NCBI GenBank assembly: GCA_000310025.1
Contig: FN649729.1
Span: 1,467,451-1,478,209 of the forward strand
Reading direction: 5' to 3'
Length of the DNA: 10,759 bases
Origin: Ectocarpus siliculosus
Taxonomy: Eukaryota; Sar; Phaeophyceae; Ectocarpales; Ectocarpaceae
Part shown: in pieces, positions 1-7,302 of the stretch
Position numbering within the stretch: the first letter of the stretch is position 1
Layout: each line of letters starts with the position of its first letter
Program-made: the position numbers and the translations under genes
Notes under the pieces: generated by a model
The model's database searches: none
What the model was told of the DNA's origin: nothing
What the model saw: only the letters and a program-made list of their open reading frames with translations

Positions 1-208
1 CATCGCACCGACCGAAATATTTTTAGGGAACCGAGTAGCCTGCGTATGGGTCATGTTGCGGTGGGCACGGGGTCCCTGTTGATTGTTTTTGGCAAACGTA
101 TCCACCAACAGTCAGCCTCGACTTCCCACGATGGTGCACAACGTAGTAATTGTCTAGTTTACTCACTCTGGACCCTCTTCCCCCCCCGGCTTCCATCACC
201 CCCTACAG
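1..208 (+). other. Intron 3' part upstream of the first visible CRAL-TRIO exon
   Basis: This stretch ends in a pyrimidine-rich tract (C-run at about 180-187, then ttccatcacccccta) and a cag acceptor at 206-208, directly before an exon that opens in phase 0. I see no coding exon inside it; the open frame that crosses it is in a different phase from the real exon. Bases 83-115 are a diverged copy of 1033-1065 (see findings). The start codon and N-terminal exons of the CRAL-TRIO gene must lie left of the window. Confidence 0.6.
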
Positions 209-345
209 CTGAAGCGGGCGGCGGCTTGGCGGCAGGAGCGCCGCGTGGAGGCCGTACTCTCCGAGCAGCAGTGGTCTCGGCACAAGGAGCTTCAGGCAGA
301 GATATTCTGGGTCGGAAGGCAAGGGGAGGCCGTCGAGGAGGGCTG
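209..345 (+). CDS. CRAL-TRIO gene, exon a (CRAL_TRIO_N part)
   Basis: The exon starts in phase 0 after ccccctacag and ends phase 2 at GGC TG|gtagta. It encodes the last CRAL_TRIO_N helix with the family's WR motif and a charged linker (residues 1-45). If the intron is not removed, the next codons read TGG TAG, so retention stops translation at once. An in-frame stop at 347-349 also allows this to be misread as a terminal exon; the phase match with exon b and the DKDGRP continuation argue against that. Confidence 0.8.
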
Positions 346-636
346 GTAGTAGCTGGGGTGGGGAGGGGAGTCGTCAGGCGGAAAGCTAGGAGTTGTCTCG
401 GCTCAAAGCAACACGGACGCGTATCAGATGGAGCCGGATCATTTTTGGGCGACCATTTTTAACGCATCATGTCACAGGCAATAGCGAAAAACCTGTGTTA
501 TTGATCCCAACACATTCACAAAGCCTTCAAGAGAGCAGAGGATCTGCCTCGGATCCTCTAGAAATCCTCCAATATCAGTGGTATGTTCGTTTAGGTTGTT
601 GAAAGTTCCCTTCTAGCTGAGAAAAATCCACGTTCC

Positions 637-699
<63 letters not shown>

Positions 700-2869
700 G
701 GCTCTCTCTGAAGGTCCAGAGGTCGAGTTGACCGAGGCCCACAGAGGAGAGTTCCGGGGTTGGGTAGTGCGCGTTTTGATAAGCACCCGGCAGCTCGCAG
801 CCTCTGCGGCTCTAGACGCACGCATGGCCTTGCCTCCGCGAAGAAACTATTCCAACCCGCCACACTGGAGTCTCGGTTCCTGGTCTTGTTCCGTAGCCGT
901 TTGAGGTTGTAGTAGGCAGTGCCTAGGATTGCCCTCGTGGATACTCCGCGTTTGGAACCGCGGGTCGCGTTGACCAATCAAATGGCAGCAGTGTAGGACT
1001 TTACTCTGTTATCTTGGGGTGTTTCTTGTCCGTTGTTCTTGGCACGCACGTCCACCAACATTGAGGAGATCCCAGGTGGAGACGAGATAGCCACGGCTGG
1101 GGATTGCGAGCGATCGCGGCGTGTGTTACCCTGGTCAGGAGACACACAAACTCGAATGGACTGCCGCTGTTATCGTGTGACTCGGACTCCCATAGTAAAA
1201 ATGCGTTTCTGTATTCTGCGCCATTCCAGGGATAAGGATGGAAGGCCTACCATGGTGCTTCGAAGCATTGCTCACAACCCCGGAGCCATCGACTCGGAGG
1301 AATTTCAGCGGTACTTTCTGTTTTTGCTGGAGCAGGTGAGGAAAACGAAGATTGTGATACCGCGCGAAAAGGTCATCGTCCTCCTCGGCACTGCATGATT
1401 TTTTTTTTTGAGAACTTATGGATACCCTACTCTCGCCAGAGAACAAATTGCCGGCTGGAACGGATAGAATTCCCTTTTTAAGACGCGCGTACTTTTCGAC
1501 CTCATGATTTCTGTTCGCCGTATTTTGTTGGTATTATTCGCCTCTCCTGGGCATTCTTGACTCTCTTCTGTGCCCGTCGTTCCTGTCACCATCGGGGGGG
1601 GCGAACATCAGGGGAGACAGCTGTGGGGGCTAGGGGCCGTCCAGCAGCTGAACATCATCGTTGACCGGGTCGGAGCCGGTATCAAGAATCAGGACCCGCT
1701 CTTGCTGCAGTCCATGCTGCCGGTGTTTCGAGACGCGTATCCCGACATCGTCTTCCGGTGAGGCAACCGACCTTGGGTTAGGTTCCGGTCTCAGAAGCAA
1801 GGGGGTGGCGGCGAGAGAAAGGGATAGGGTACGCCGTCTCAAGTAAACCATTTTTTTTTTTCTTCTCCTTACGGCGTACATTGTTCGTCGGGCACAGGCA
1901 GCGAACGGGGGCGGTGGAACATGATGCCCCCGGCGCATGGCCACCCGAAGAAAACATTGCAGGAAATGTGAACCCCAAGAAAACGCGTGACGTCATGTTG
2001 ATTTTTCGCCCGAAATAGTAGAATATCGCCGGGATATTCGCCCCAACAGAACAATCTGACAGTTTTTGAAATGGGTTTGCGACTCGATAGCTGGAACACC
2101 GCACAGTTTTACTAGGACCAAGACATTGGACTCTATAGTTAGGTAACCGATGAGTGTGCCACACCTCTTGACAGGGAACGATGTGGGTAAAATTCCCACA
2201 TCGGGAAAGGTCAACATACTTCGGTCTATTACGCGTGCATCAACACAGCTCAATTGTGGTCGGCCTCAGGTGCTACGTGGCGCCGACCAGCTGGATTTTT
2301 CGTTTCGTGTGGATCATTGCCGCGCGGCTGGTCGACAACCGGCAGCGAAAGCGGGTGCTCTTGCTGAGCTCGAACTGGTGCGGTGTTGCCGGAGTTGTGT
2401 GGGACGTGCCGCTTTTCTCGTGCCAACTATAAGCGAAGCGCGATATTGTAGCGTTCCGTTTCCTTGTTTGTTCCTGGGGCAATGTTGATGAGTCGCTAGA
2501 GCGTGCAGAGTTCGTAGGTGCGGAGGATTTAAAGATGTGGGTTGGGTTTCCCGCATCCAAACGGTAAAGAGGAATACGGCAACCTACCCTCAGTCAGAGA
2601 CCAACCTACTCTGTGTGTGATTGATCTGGTCGGTGGTCTAGAGCAACGCATTTACCCGTTTACACCGTGTATTTTAGGTTCCCCAGAATAAAACTGTCGT
2701 CGTCTGACGAGCCTTTTTATGCACCGTGCCAACAACGGCACAAGAGGGCATCGAAACACGATTGTACGAACCGAAACAATTACGCTACGAGTTATCTCCC
2801 TGCTGATTTCGAGGTCGAGACTCACGCCCCTTTCCCCACGACCGCCACACTCTATGTTGGGACGCTGTG

Positions 2870-2902
<33 letters not shown>

Positions 2903-3003
2903 GGCAAGACCGTCTGCTGGAAGACTTCGATGCGTCAGTCCTTCCCCCACACCTTGGAGGCACGATGGTGGACTACCCTCCGCCACAGCCGCCGAAGATG
3001 TGA
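209..3003 (+). CDS. CRAL-TRIO (Sec14-like) lipid-binding protein, 3' part of a multi-exon gene
   Basis: CRAL-TRIO proteins hold one hydrophobic ligand (phosphoinositide, tocopherol, retinoid or other lipid) in a closed pocket and move or present it at membranes. Joining exons 209-345, 1230-1335, 1621-1757, 2270-2377 and 2904-3003 gives 588 nt, an unbroken frame of 195 residues plus TGA. In order it shows the CRAL_TRIO_N helix (AAAWRQERRVEAVL, residues about 4-17), the domain entry DKDGRP (47-52), the central strand and turn NIIVDRVGAG with KNQDP (92-106), a YP motif (121-122), the SWIFRFVW helix (134-141), the LLSSNW strand (158-163) and the terminal LPPHLGGTM (176-184). All four internal splice junctions are GT-AG and phase-matched (phases 2, 0, 2, 2). 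The N terminus is missing from the window. No GOLD, START or PH domain follows, and the protein ends 11 residues after GGTM. The ligand cannot be deduced. The family call is secure; the exact acceptor at 1620 is the least certain boundary. Confidence 0.9.
346..1229 (+). other. CRAL-TRIO gene intron (884 nt) carrying a CT microsatellite
   Basis: Donor gtagta, acceptor gcgccattccag. It contains the (CT)29 tract at 639-696 and one copy of a diverged 33-base repeat at 1033-1065. The open frames inside, including minus-strand Arg-Glu repeats read from the CT tract, look like by-products of low complexity. Confidence 0.7.
639..696. repeat. (CT)29 dinucleotide microsatellite
   Basis: An uninterrupted CT run of 58 bases. 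It is followed by gaagg, a second short CT run and another gaagg, so the ctctctgaagg end is duplicated imperfectly. It lies within intron 346-1229 on the sense strand, so the pre-mRNA carries a long CU tract. Confidence 0.97.
1230..1335 (+). CDS. CRAL-TRIO gene, exon b (DKDGRP entry motif)
   Basis: One base completes the split Trp codon, followed by 35 codons ending LLEQ in phase 0 before donor gtgagg. DKDGRPTMVLR matches the G/D-D-x-x-GRP-v-hydrophobic strand that opens the CRAL-TRIO lipid-binding domain. DSEEFQRYFLFLLEQ matches the helix after it. Confidence 0.88.
1336..1620 (+). other. CRAL-TRIO gene intron (285 nt)
   Basis: Donor gtgagg. The chosen acceptor is gggagacag at 1612-1620, which keeps phase 0. 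In-phase alternatives are the cag ends at 1644 and 1647. The 1620 choice leaves 24 residues between the helix Phe and the strand Asp, close to the spacing I recall for related CRAL-TRIO proteins; the later ones would shorten it by 8-9. Confidence 0.65.
1621..1757 (+). CDS. CRAL-TRIO gene, exon c (domain core)
   Basis: 45 codons plus two bases, ending TTC CG|gtgagg. It encodes NIIVDRVGAGIKNQDP, the central strand and loop of the CRAL-TRIO fold, and the helix ending in DAYPD, where the family has a near-invariant YP. Retaining the next intron gives CGG TGA, an immediate stop. Confidence 0.88.
1758..2269 (+). other. CRAL-TRIO gene intron (512 nt) with an internal hairpin
   Basis: Donor gtgagg, acceptor gtcggcctcag. 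A perfect 9-bp inverted repeat (2179-2187 with 2195-2203, 7-nt loop) sits 66 bases upstream of the acceptor. No coding exon is visible inside. Confidence 0.75.
2179..2203. repeat. Perfect 9-bp stem-loop inside an intron
   Basis: cgatgtggg at 2179-2187 pairs with cccacatcg at 2195-2203 across a 7-base A/T loop (taaaatt). Pairing is perfect in the RNA sense as well. Function unknown. Confidence 0.85.
2270..2377 (+). CDS. CRAL-TRIO gene, exon d (SWIFRFVW segment)
   Basis: One base completes the split Arg codon, then 35 codons run to AAC TG|gtgcgg. SWIFRFVWIIAARLVD is the family's 'PwiFravwk...l..flD' segment at the pocket gate. RKRVLLLSSN is the following strand. Donor gtgcgg is weak by consensus; the neighbouring gtgttg donor would break the phase match to the last exon. 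Confidence 0.9.
2378..2903 (+). other. CRAL-TRIO gene last intron (526 nt) ending in a CAA repeat
   Basis: The acceptor is the cag at 2901-2903, which ends a CAA repeat. The 30 bases before it contain no T, so there is no classical polypyrimidine tract. The acceptor is nevertheless fixed by homology: SSN-W-QDRLLEDFD is continuous only with this junction. Confidence 0.8.
2870..2902. repeat. (CAA)n trinucleotide microsatellite at a splice acceptor
   Basis: Ten or more CAA units run without interruption into the cag of the last CRAL-TRIO acceptor. Frames through it read as poly-Asn, poly-Thr or poly-Gln (poly-Leu on the other strand). These are not part of the spliced protein. Confidence 0.95.
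2904..3003 (+). CDS. CRAL-TRIO gene, terminal exon e (LPPHLGGTM)
   Basis: It completes the split Trp codon and encodes QDRLLEDFDASVLPPHLGGTM, the closing helix and the 'LP..lGG' motif typical of Sec14-like proteins, then a short Pro-rich tail and TGA at 3001-3003. Confidence 0.92.
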
Positions 3004-3305
3004 AAGGAAACCCCGCCTTTCGGTCGACGAGTCATTTTACGCTTGGCAGGGTGGTGGCACCCACGGGGTCTTACTCTGCCTTGTTGGTGTCAATCCGCCA
3101 CGATGCCTAATCGAGAGGGGGAGCGGAGCGGTGTGGCATGGAGCCTGGCGTCGATGCCGGTGGCTGTGCGGCGAGATGTCCGCGCCGACACCTTGCGCGT
3201 TGGTGCTACGGGTCTGAGGGACGCCGATGTAGCGCCACACTTACGCATCCCGCAGAAGAGGCGCCACCATATGCTAGAGTACTACTATAGTGGAATTACA
3301 GGGCA

Positions 3306-3353
3306 TGACGCCAACCACCGAGCGTGACACGGTCGGGCGGGCGGTTGGCGTCA
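3306..3353. repeat. Intergenic hairpin with perfect 11-bp stem
   Basis: tgacgccaacc (3306-3316) is the exact reverse complement of ggttggcgtca (3343-3353). Inside the 26-base loop, accg (3317-3320) can pair with cggt (3330-3333). Outside, gggcatg (3301-3307) has an inverted partner catgccc (3379-3385), which overlaps the stem start and so is an alternative pairing. Confidence 0.85.
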
Positions 3354-3752
3354 GGACTTCGATTCTCCGTATGTTTACCATGCCCGACCAAACCTCTTGT
3401 ACATACTTTGTCGTTTGTGCACCGACAACGAAGCGCCGTGAGGGTGTGGCTCAACCTTTTTTACCGCGTCACGGGCTCCGGGTCGACAGGAAATGTTACT
3501 TTCGTCGATCCACTTTTTATCGAGGCGGGGAAAAAAAAGGCTCGAGAAGCATGCCGTTTTCCTTTAGTGAGAAAGAAGGAAAATGTCACGCGGCCAAAAA
3601 ATCCGAGGAACCACTGCCGTCGAATGCTGACGCGTGGCTAGAACATAGCGTTGTCGTTGTAGAAAATGGAATGTTCAGCGGAGAAATCGGTTGCTTGCGA
3701 GTATTCTTGGTGGCGGTTGTCTCGCGTTGTGAACACTCACGGGTGGGAGCGG

Positions 3753-3768
3753 CTCTTCGGTCGAAGAG
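3753..3768. repeat. Short palindromic hairpin
   Basis: ctcttcg (3753-3759) and cgaagag (3762-3768) form a perfect 7-bp inverted repeat with a 2-base centre. It lies in the intergenic region; no role can be assigned. Confidence 0.6.
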
Positions 3769-4754
3769 GCAAGACCGACAGGGAGCAGAACTTGCGGGCG
3801 GGCGGGCGATACTATGAGACATGTATCTGTTGATCACGCGGATCCAGGCATTTGTTGAAACGACGATGTTCTTGAGATCGGGGGAAAGGGGACAGGGCGC
3901 GTCTTTAGTGCTCGTTGCTGGACAAGATTGATTGGCTCTCAAGGCTCGCTATATCGCCTAGGCGGAAGGGTTTGTGGAGAGAAATCCCATCATGTACGTA
4001 ACGTTCACGCTGGTTGGCATCATGATGCAAGAGGCGGAGAAGATGTCTTGAGAAGGAAAAGGAAGATGAGCATGTACGAGAAGAGAGGCGTGCCACCAGT
4101 TATATTAACAGGAAACGACAGAGTTCAGGTTTCAGATATGAAAATTATCGAAGTTGCACTTGGACCTCGCCCTGCACCTAAACCTTCTACTCCGTATGTT
4201 TTATCTCCTGGTTGTTTCCTCATGGTGGAACTAATCCTTGGGTATTCCCCAGAACAAGAGGTTGTTCGCGGTGCCATCTGTACAAATAAAATATCTACTC
4301 CTTGTATCGAGAATTTTCCCTAGCTTTTACCAATCGAATGTTTCTCCAAGAAAAAACAAGGAAAACCATGTGCTTACAACCACGCCATGGAGTAGGTTAT
4401 TCACTGTTACCAAAAATCCATTAATTTCTCTGCCTGCATTCCGGTGCCCCCTGAGACGCAAATAGAGCCACTTCTCTCTATTTCCTATACAAACACCGAT
4501 CCTTACCCCAACCCCCCGCAACCCAAAAAGACGCGCCGACCTAAGTCTGCGACGTCATCGACGACGAGTATCACGGCAACAAAATCCACACATACCTACA
4601 TGCTCCTGGACCTATTTTTTCACTCCCAAACCTCATTCAACACTGATGCCACAAAAGATCTTCTGCGTTTCTGCGTTTGTACCAAGTCTCCGAACCGCAT
4701 CACCCGAACAGAACGTCATTCATATTTACACGATGAAATGTGCAAGACCAACCC

Positions 4755-5527
4755 CTAAGCGGTGGTAGCCATCGCGATTTTTTCTGTGGTGGACGGGACA
4801 AACACTGTATGTGTGCTTGACGGGAAATACACGGCGCTGACAACAGCTTCCGGGAAAAACGAGTCCGCGGCAGGCCGCACGGCAGCTGGAGAGGGAGCAG
4901 CACATCTCGCAACAGCAGCTTGGGGAGTCTTTATCCCCCCACGCCCCCGAGATGAACACGGTCGCTTAGGCGAAACGGCAACGGCCGGGGTACTGCAGGC
5001 ACTGCTGCTTCTGCTGCTGCAACTACTGCTGCTCCTGCTGCTGCTGCCGGCGTCGCTGCTGTTGCCGTCTTCGACCCGACAGGCGGTGCGGCACGCGCGG
5101 CACGGGCAGTCCAGCGACACCGTCGCCGGCGTGCCCGTCTGGAACGCCACGAACCACGCCACCACCCCGAACCAGATCACGAAGGTGCCGAAGATTATCA
5201 CCGCCGCCCACGGCGAAGAGTAGTTGTAGATGTTGAGGGCGATGAGCAGGCCGAAGAGGACGAACATGGCGCCCCAGAAAGACCCCCGGGCGAACAACGC
5301 CTCCAAGGACCGCCGAATACTCTTCCGTTTCTCGTCGCAGTGCGACTTCAGCCCGGCGCACGTCAGCACCAGGACGACCAACAGGAAGCTCCCCACCACG
5401 GAAGCGGCGGCGATTGACGTGTGAGCGACGCCGTCGTCCAGCCCCTCGGCCTGGGTGGGCGCGATGGACGGCATCGGCGGTGTCCTCGGCATGTGTCCCT
5501 TAGGAGCCGCTGTCGGGGTTAGGGCAC
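4755..5527 (-). CDS. Membrane-protein gene, terminal exon (stalk, 3 TM, tail)
   Basis: The exon opens with two bases after ctccctccttcaccag and runs 256 codons to TAG. Third positions are strongly G/C and the three hydrophobic segments are well separated, which marks this frame as the coding one rather than the overlapping plus-strand frame. A second in-phase acceptor (tcttctctttccag, exon start 5626) would add 33 mostly basic residues. I prefer 5527 because the product then runs directly into the Pro/Thr stalk, but both are usable. The Ser tract comes from an AGC-type repeat. Confidence 0.8.
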
Positions 5528-7302
5528 CTGGTGAAGGAGGGAGCGTGTGGTCCAGTTTGTTACGGTCGCGGCATCTCCTCTGTCCAGGACGTCGGCGAAC
5601 CGACCAGTGAAAACTAAACCGTGGCGCTGGAAAGAGAAGACGAACATCGAGACGCTTCGTGTGAAGCGTCAAGATCGATCGCGTTGTTTTAACCGGACGG
5701 CCGCGATTACCTCTACCTGCCCACCCAGGTGTCTGCAAACATGTACCATGACGATAGACGAAGATGTACACGATATAGCGGCGGAAACTCTCTCTTGGAT
5801 AGCACACGAATGGTCGTGAGAAGCGCGAATTTTGAAAATACGGCCGTTTTTTGCCCGATTTCGAGCTACTCGTCATCATACCGTCTGTTTCAAGGAAACG
5901 GCGTAATTTGCATGTGGTGCCGTGTGGTCACACGATGAGTCTGTGGAGAAAGGATGTTCAATCACAACGAGATTGCCAATTCACATACCTGAAGGTGGAG
6001 CTAAGGCAGGCGCGACTGACGGTGAATTCGGAGAAGATATAAGCGTAGAAAGCGATCCAGGCACATCTAAAGGGCCGGTTAGTTGCCCGGCGAGACGATT
6101 ATCCCGGGGGCACGACAGAGAAGGAGGGGGGGGGGGGGGGGGGGCGAATGAAACCGTCAGTTGTGATCGAAAAGTATGTGTACGCCCATCTCAGAAAAAC
6201 AGCCATTTGTACACAATGCAGCGGATTCGAAAAATATTCAACACAACGCACTAAATGCTTCGTGTACGAGATTTGGCGTTCAGAAACCCCACCCTTTGGG
6301 GCTTGAGGTCTGGATGACGTCCTATGCATACATCACTTTGTTTTTTCCTCCTCCGAGGCACCACAAAACAATATCAGTGGTAAACGACTCCACTTGGTGC
6401 TGCTCCGTTTATCGCGAGAAGCCACGAAAGAGACAATGACGAAGCAATCCCAATTACCCAGGTGTGCACCTCCTGCTGGCCGTCCTATCGAGGACGCATA
6501 GCTATGGCGTAACCACTCGCCATAAGGCATGCAAAACATGAGTACGCCCCCCCTCCCGGTCCGTCCTTCTCGCACGCGATGCACAGATAGATGGGGACTC
6601 ACCACCGAGGATACACGGGGCCTCTTGCGCGACATCACAATAAATGCTCGACGCAGTCACGTTGGTTTCGCAGCACAGCGCGCCGTCGAACCCGACGCAC
6701 CCCCCGCCGGCGCATTGCGGACACGAGGGCGCGCAGCAGACCTTGCCGAGGGGATCCTCAACCCCTGCCAAGCCGTTGCTGCAGGTCGTGCCTGAAAAAA
6801 TTCACACGGTACAGCAAGCAGCGGGGGGACGATGGCGTGGCGTGTGTTGACATCGCGCGGCGGCTGTTGCTGGAAAGAGGTTGGTGAAGGGGGGGGCGGG
6901 GAGTCCTGGAGATAACCTTTGTTCGTCCGAAACAGCAGTCCCTTGACCTATATGCAGCACACTCTGGAACCGACGCAAGAGGTACAAGTAAGTGTTTTGG
7001 AGAAAGACTTTTTTCCTCGAGTTCGGCAGACGCGACGTGAAAAAAAACATGAATAAACGTGTGAGGTTGCTATTGGACCGGAGCAACGAGTGACTTGGTC
7101 GGATTCCCTCTTCCAAAGTCTGGTGGCGAAAACACCATCCACAACGCTCTCCGATGGTGTAACCAACAAAGGTGCCGTTACCTGACGGTACGGGAATGGG
7201 CTTAGCCACCGTGGACACTGGATGCATGCAGCGCCGAAGGCACGCCGACGACGAGTCGAGCATCATCACGAGCAGCGGAGCCAAACAAACGAGGGAGGGA
7301 AT
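4755..7302 (-). CDS. Cys-rich-module, three-TM membrane protein (unrecognised family)
   Basis: Reconstructed from minus-strand exons 7302-7182, 6791-6603 and 5527-4755, all joined in phase 1. From the first in-exon ATG (7266) the product is 348 residues, ending at TAG (4757-4755). Order: a short N-terminal segment; a ten-Cys module (about 30-91) with an N-V-T glycosylation sequon; a Pro/Thr-rich stalk (93-117); TM1 (about 129-151); a basic loop (KSHCDEKRKSIRRS); TM2 (about 174-191); a short NYSSP turn; TM3 (198-220); CPCRACRTAC (232-241); a Ser-rich stretch (248-270); and a low-complexity tail. Basic residues after TM1 and Cys residues before it agree with an extracellular N terminus and cytosolic tail. 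If translation starts in an unseen upstream exon, the segment IPSLVCLAPLLVMML would make a good signal-peptide core. A cell-surface sensor or adhesion role is only a guess; no enzyme motif is visible. Confidence 0.72.
5004..5050. repeat. CTG/CAG-rich low-complexity tract inside coding sequence
   Basis: Interrupted ctgctg units on the plus strand read as AGC/AGT/AGG codons on the coding minus strand, giving the Ser-rich stretch (residues about 253-270) of the membrane protein. On the opposite strand the same tract reads as poly-Leu, which is not a real protein segment. Confidence 0.85.
5651..5670. repeat. Perfect 8-bp stem, 4-base loop hairpin near an acceptor
   Basis: gacgcttc (5651-5658) and gaagcgtc (5663-5670) flank gtgt. 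On the transcript strand it ends 21 bases before the alternative acceptor (5629-5627) of the membrane-protein gene, where a branch site could lie. Confidence 0.85.
6126..6144. repeat. 19-base poly-G (poly-C on the gene strand)
   Basis: An uninterrupted G run preceded by aagga, inside the long intron of the minus-strand gene. It could form a G-quadruplex on the plus strand. Its length is prone to sequencing and assembly error. Confidence 0.95.
6603..6791 (-). CDS. Membrane-protein gene, Cys-rich module exon (189 nt, phase 1-1)
   Basis: Acceptor gtgaattttttcag and donor GGTG|gtgagt are both strong. The exon encodes one complete module: TTCSNGLAGVEDPLG, then VCCAPSCPQCAGGGC, CC, a sequon N-V-T, C and APC. 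Ten Cys residues (numbers 32, 47, 48, 52, 55, 60, 68, 69, 80 and 88 from ATG 7266) could make five disulfides. From memory, the pattern 'CSNG..G.....VCC...C..C.G.GC...CC...I....C....APC' resembles a repeat seen in secreted brown-algal proteins, there often next to WSC or other extracellular domains. I recall no standard domain name for it. Confidence 0.82.
6792..7181 (-). other. Membrane-protein gene intron (390 nt)
   Basis: Donor CAG|gtaacg (7181) and acceptor attttttcag (6794-6792). Open frames through it have no counterpart in the spliced protein. Confidence 0.75.
7182..7302 (-). CDS. Membrane-protein gene, first visible exon (N-terminal hydrophobic segment)
   Basis: The frame reads IPSLVCLAPLLVMMLDSSSAC, then a linker ending KPIPVPSG whose last codon is split in phase 1 into the Cys-module exon. 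The exon follows a good acceptor (tttcttccttcatgttctag) with a branch-like ggctaacc about 50 bases upstream. It is therefore probably not the first exon. The stop at that acceptor (TAG) means the initiator is either ATG 7266 or 7263, which would cut off most of the hydrophobic stretch, or lies in an upstream exon that I could not find in phase. Confidence 0.65.

Larger units (their letters stand above)
3004..4754. other. Intergenic region between two convergent genes
   Basis: This 1.75-kb stretch should hold the 3' UTRs of the CRAL-TRIO gene (from the left) and of the membrane-protein gene (from the right). Several open frames exist (longest 175 codons at 3290-3817, + strand), but none has family motifs or credible exon borders. 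3040-3260 is GC-rich and could hide a small frame (ATG at 3103, 74 codons), which I cannot support. Two inverted repeats lie at 3306-3353 and 3753-3768. 4100-4750 is more A/T-rich. Confidence 0.6.
5528..6602 (-). other. Membrane-protein gene intron (1075 nt) with a G/C homopolymer
   Basis: Donor gtgagt at 6602-6597 is consensus. The acceptor is at 5530-5528, or at 5629-5627 if the longer exon is used. It holds a 19-G run (6126-6144) and a perfect hairpin (5651-5670). I looked for a second Cys module or another domain inside and found none, but a small missed exon cannot be excluded. Confidence 0.6.

Noticed and set aside
46-462. 138-codon plus-strand frame across the first visible exon
   Set aside because: It is out of phase with the CRAL-TRIO_N exon 209-345, whose WRQERRVEAVL reading and splice sites explain the region.
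591-977. Minus-strand frames with Arg-Glu repeats
   Set aside because: The repeats are the reverse strand of the CT microsatellite inside an intron; there is no other coding evidence.
2652-2963. Minus-strand frame with a poly-Leu segment
   Set aside because: The Leu run comes from the CAA microsatellite; the region is the last intron and exon of the plus-strand CRAL-TRIO gene.
3290-3817. 175-codon plus-strand frame in the intergenic region
   Set aside because: No domain motif, composition unlike the verified exons, and stems and low-complexity stretches inside it. Its length alone is not convincing in a sequence of this GC content.
4762-5223. 153-codon plus-strand frame with a poly-Leu stretch
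   Set aside because: It is the antisense of the membrane-protein terminal exon. The Leu run is simply the CTG repeat, while the minus-strand frame has the TM helices, positive-inside loop and better third-position bias.
570-6382. Shared 14-mer caatatcagtggta at 570-583 and 6369-6382
   Set aside because: The flanks do not match, and one such coincidence is not surprising in a window of this size.
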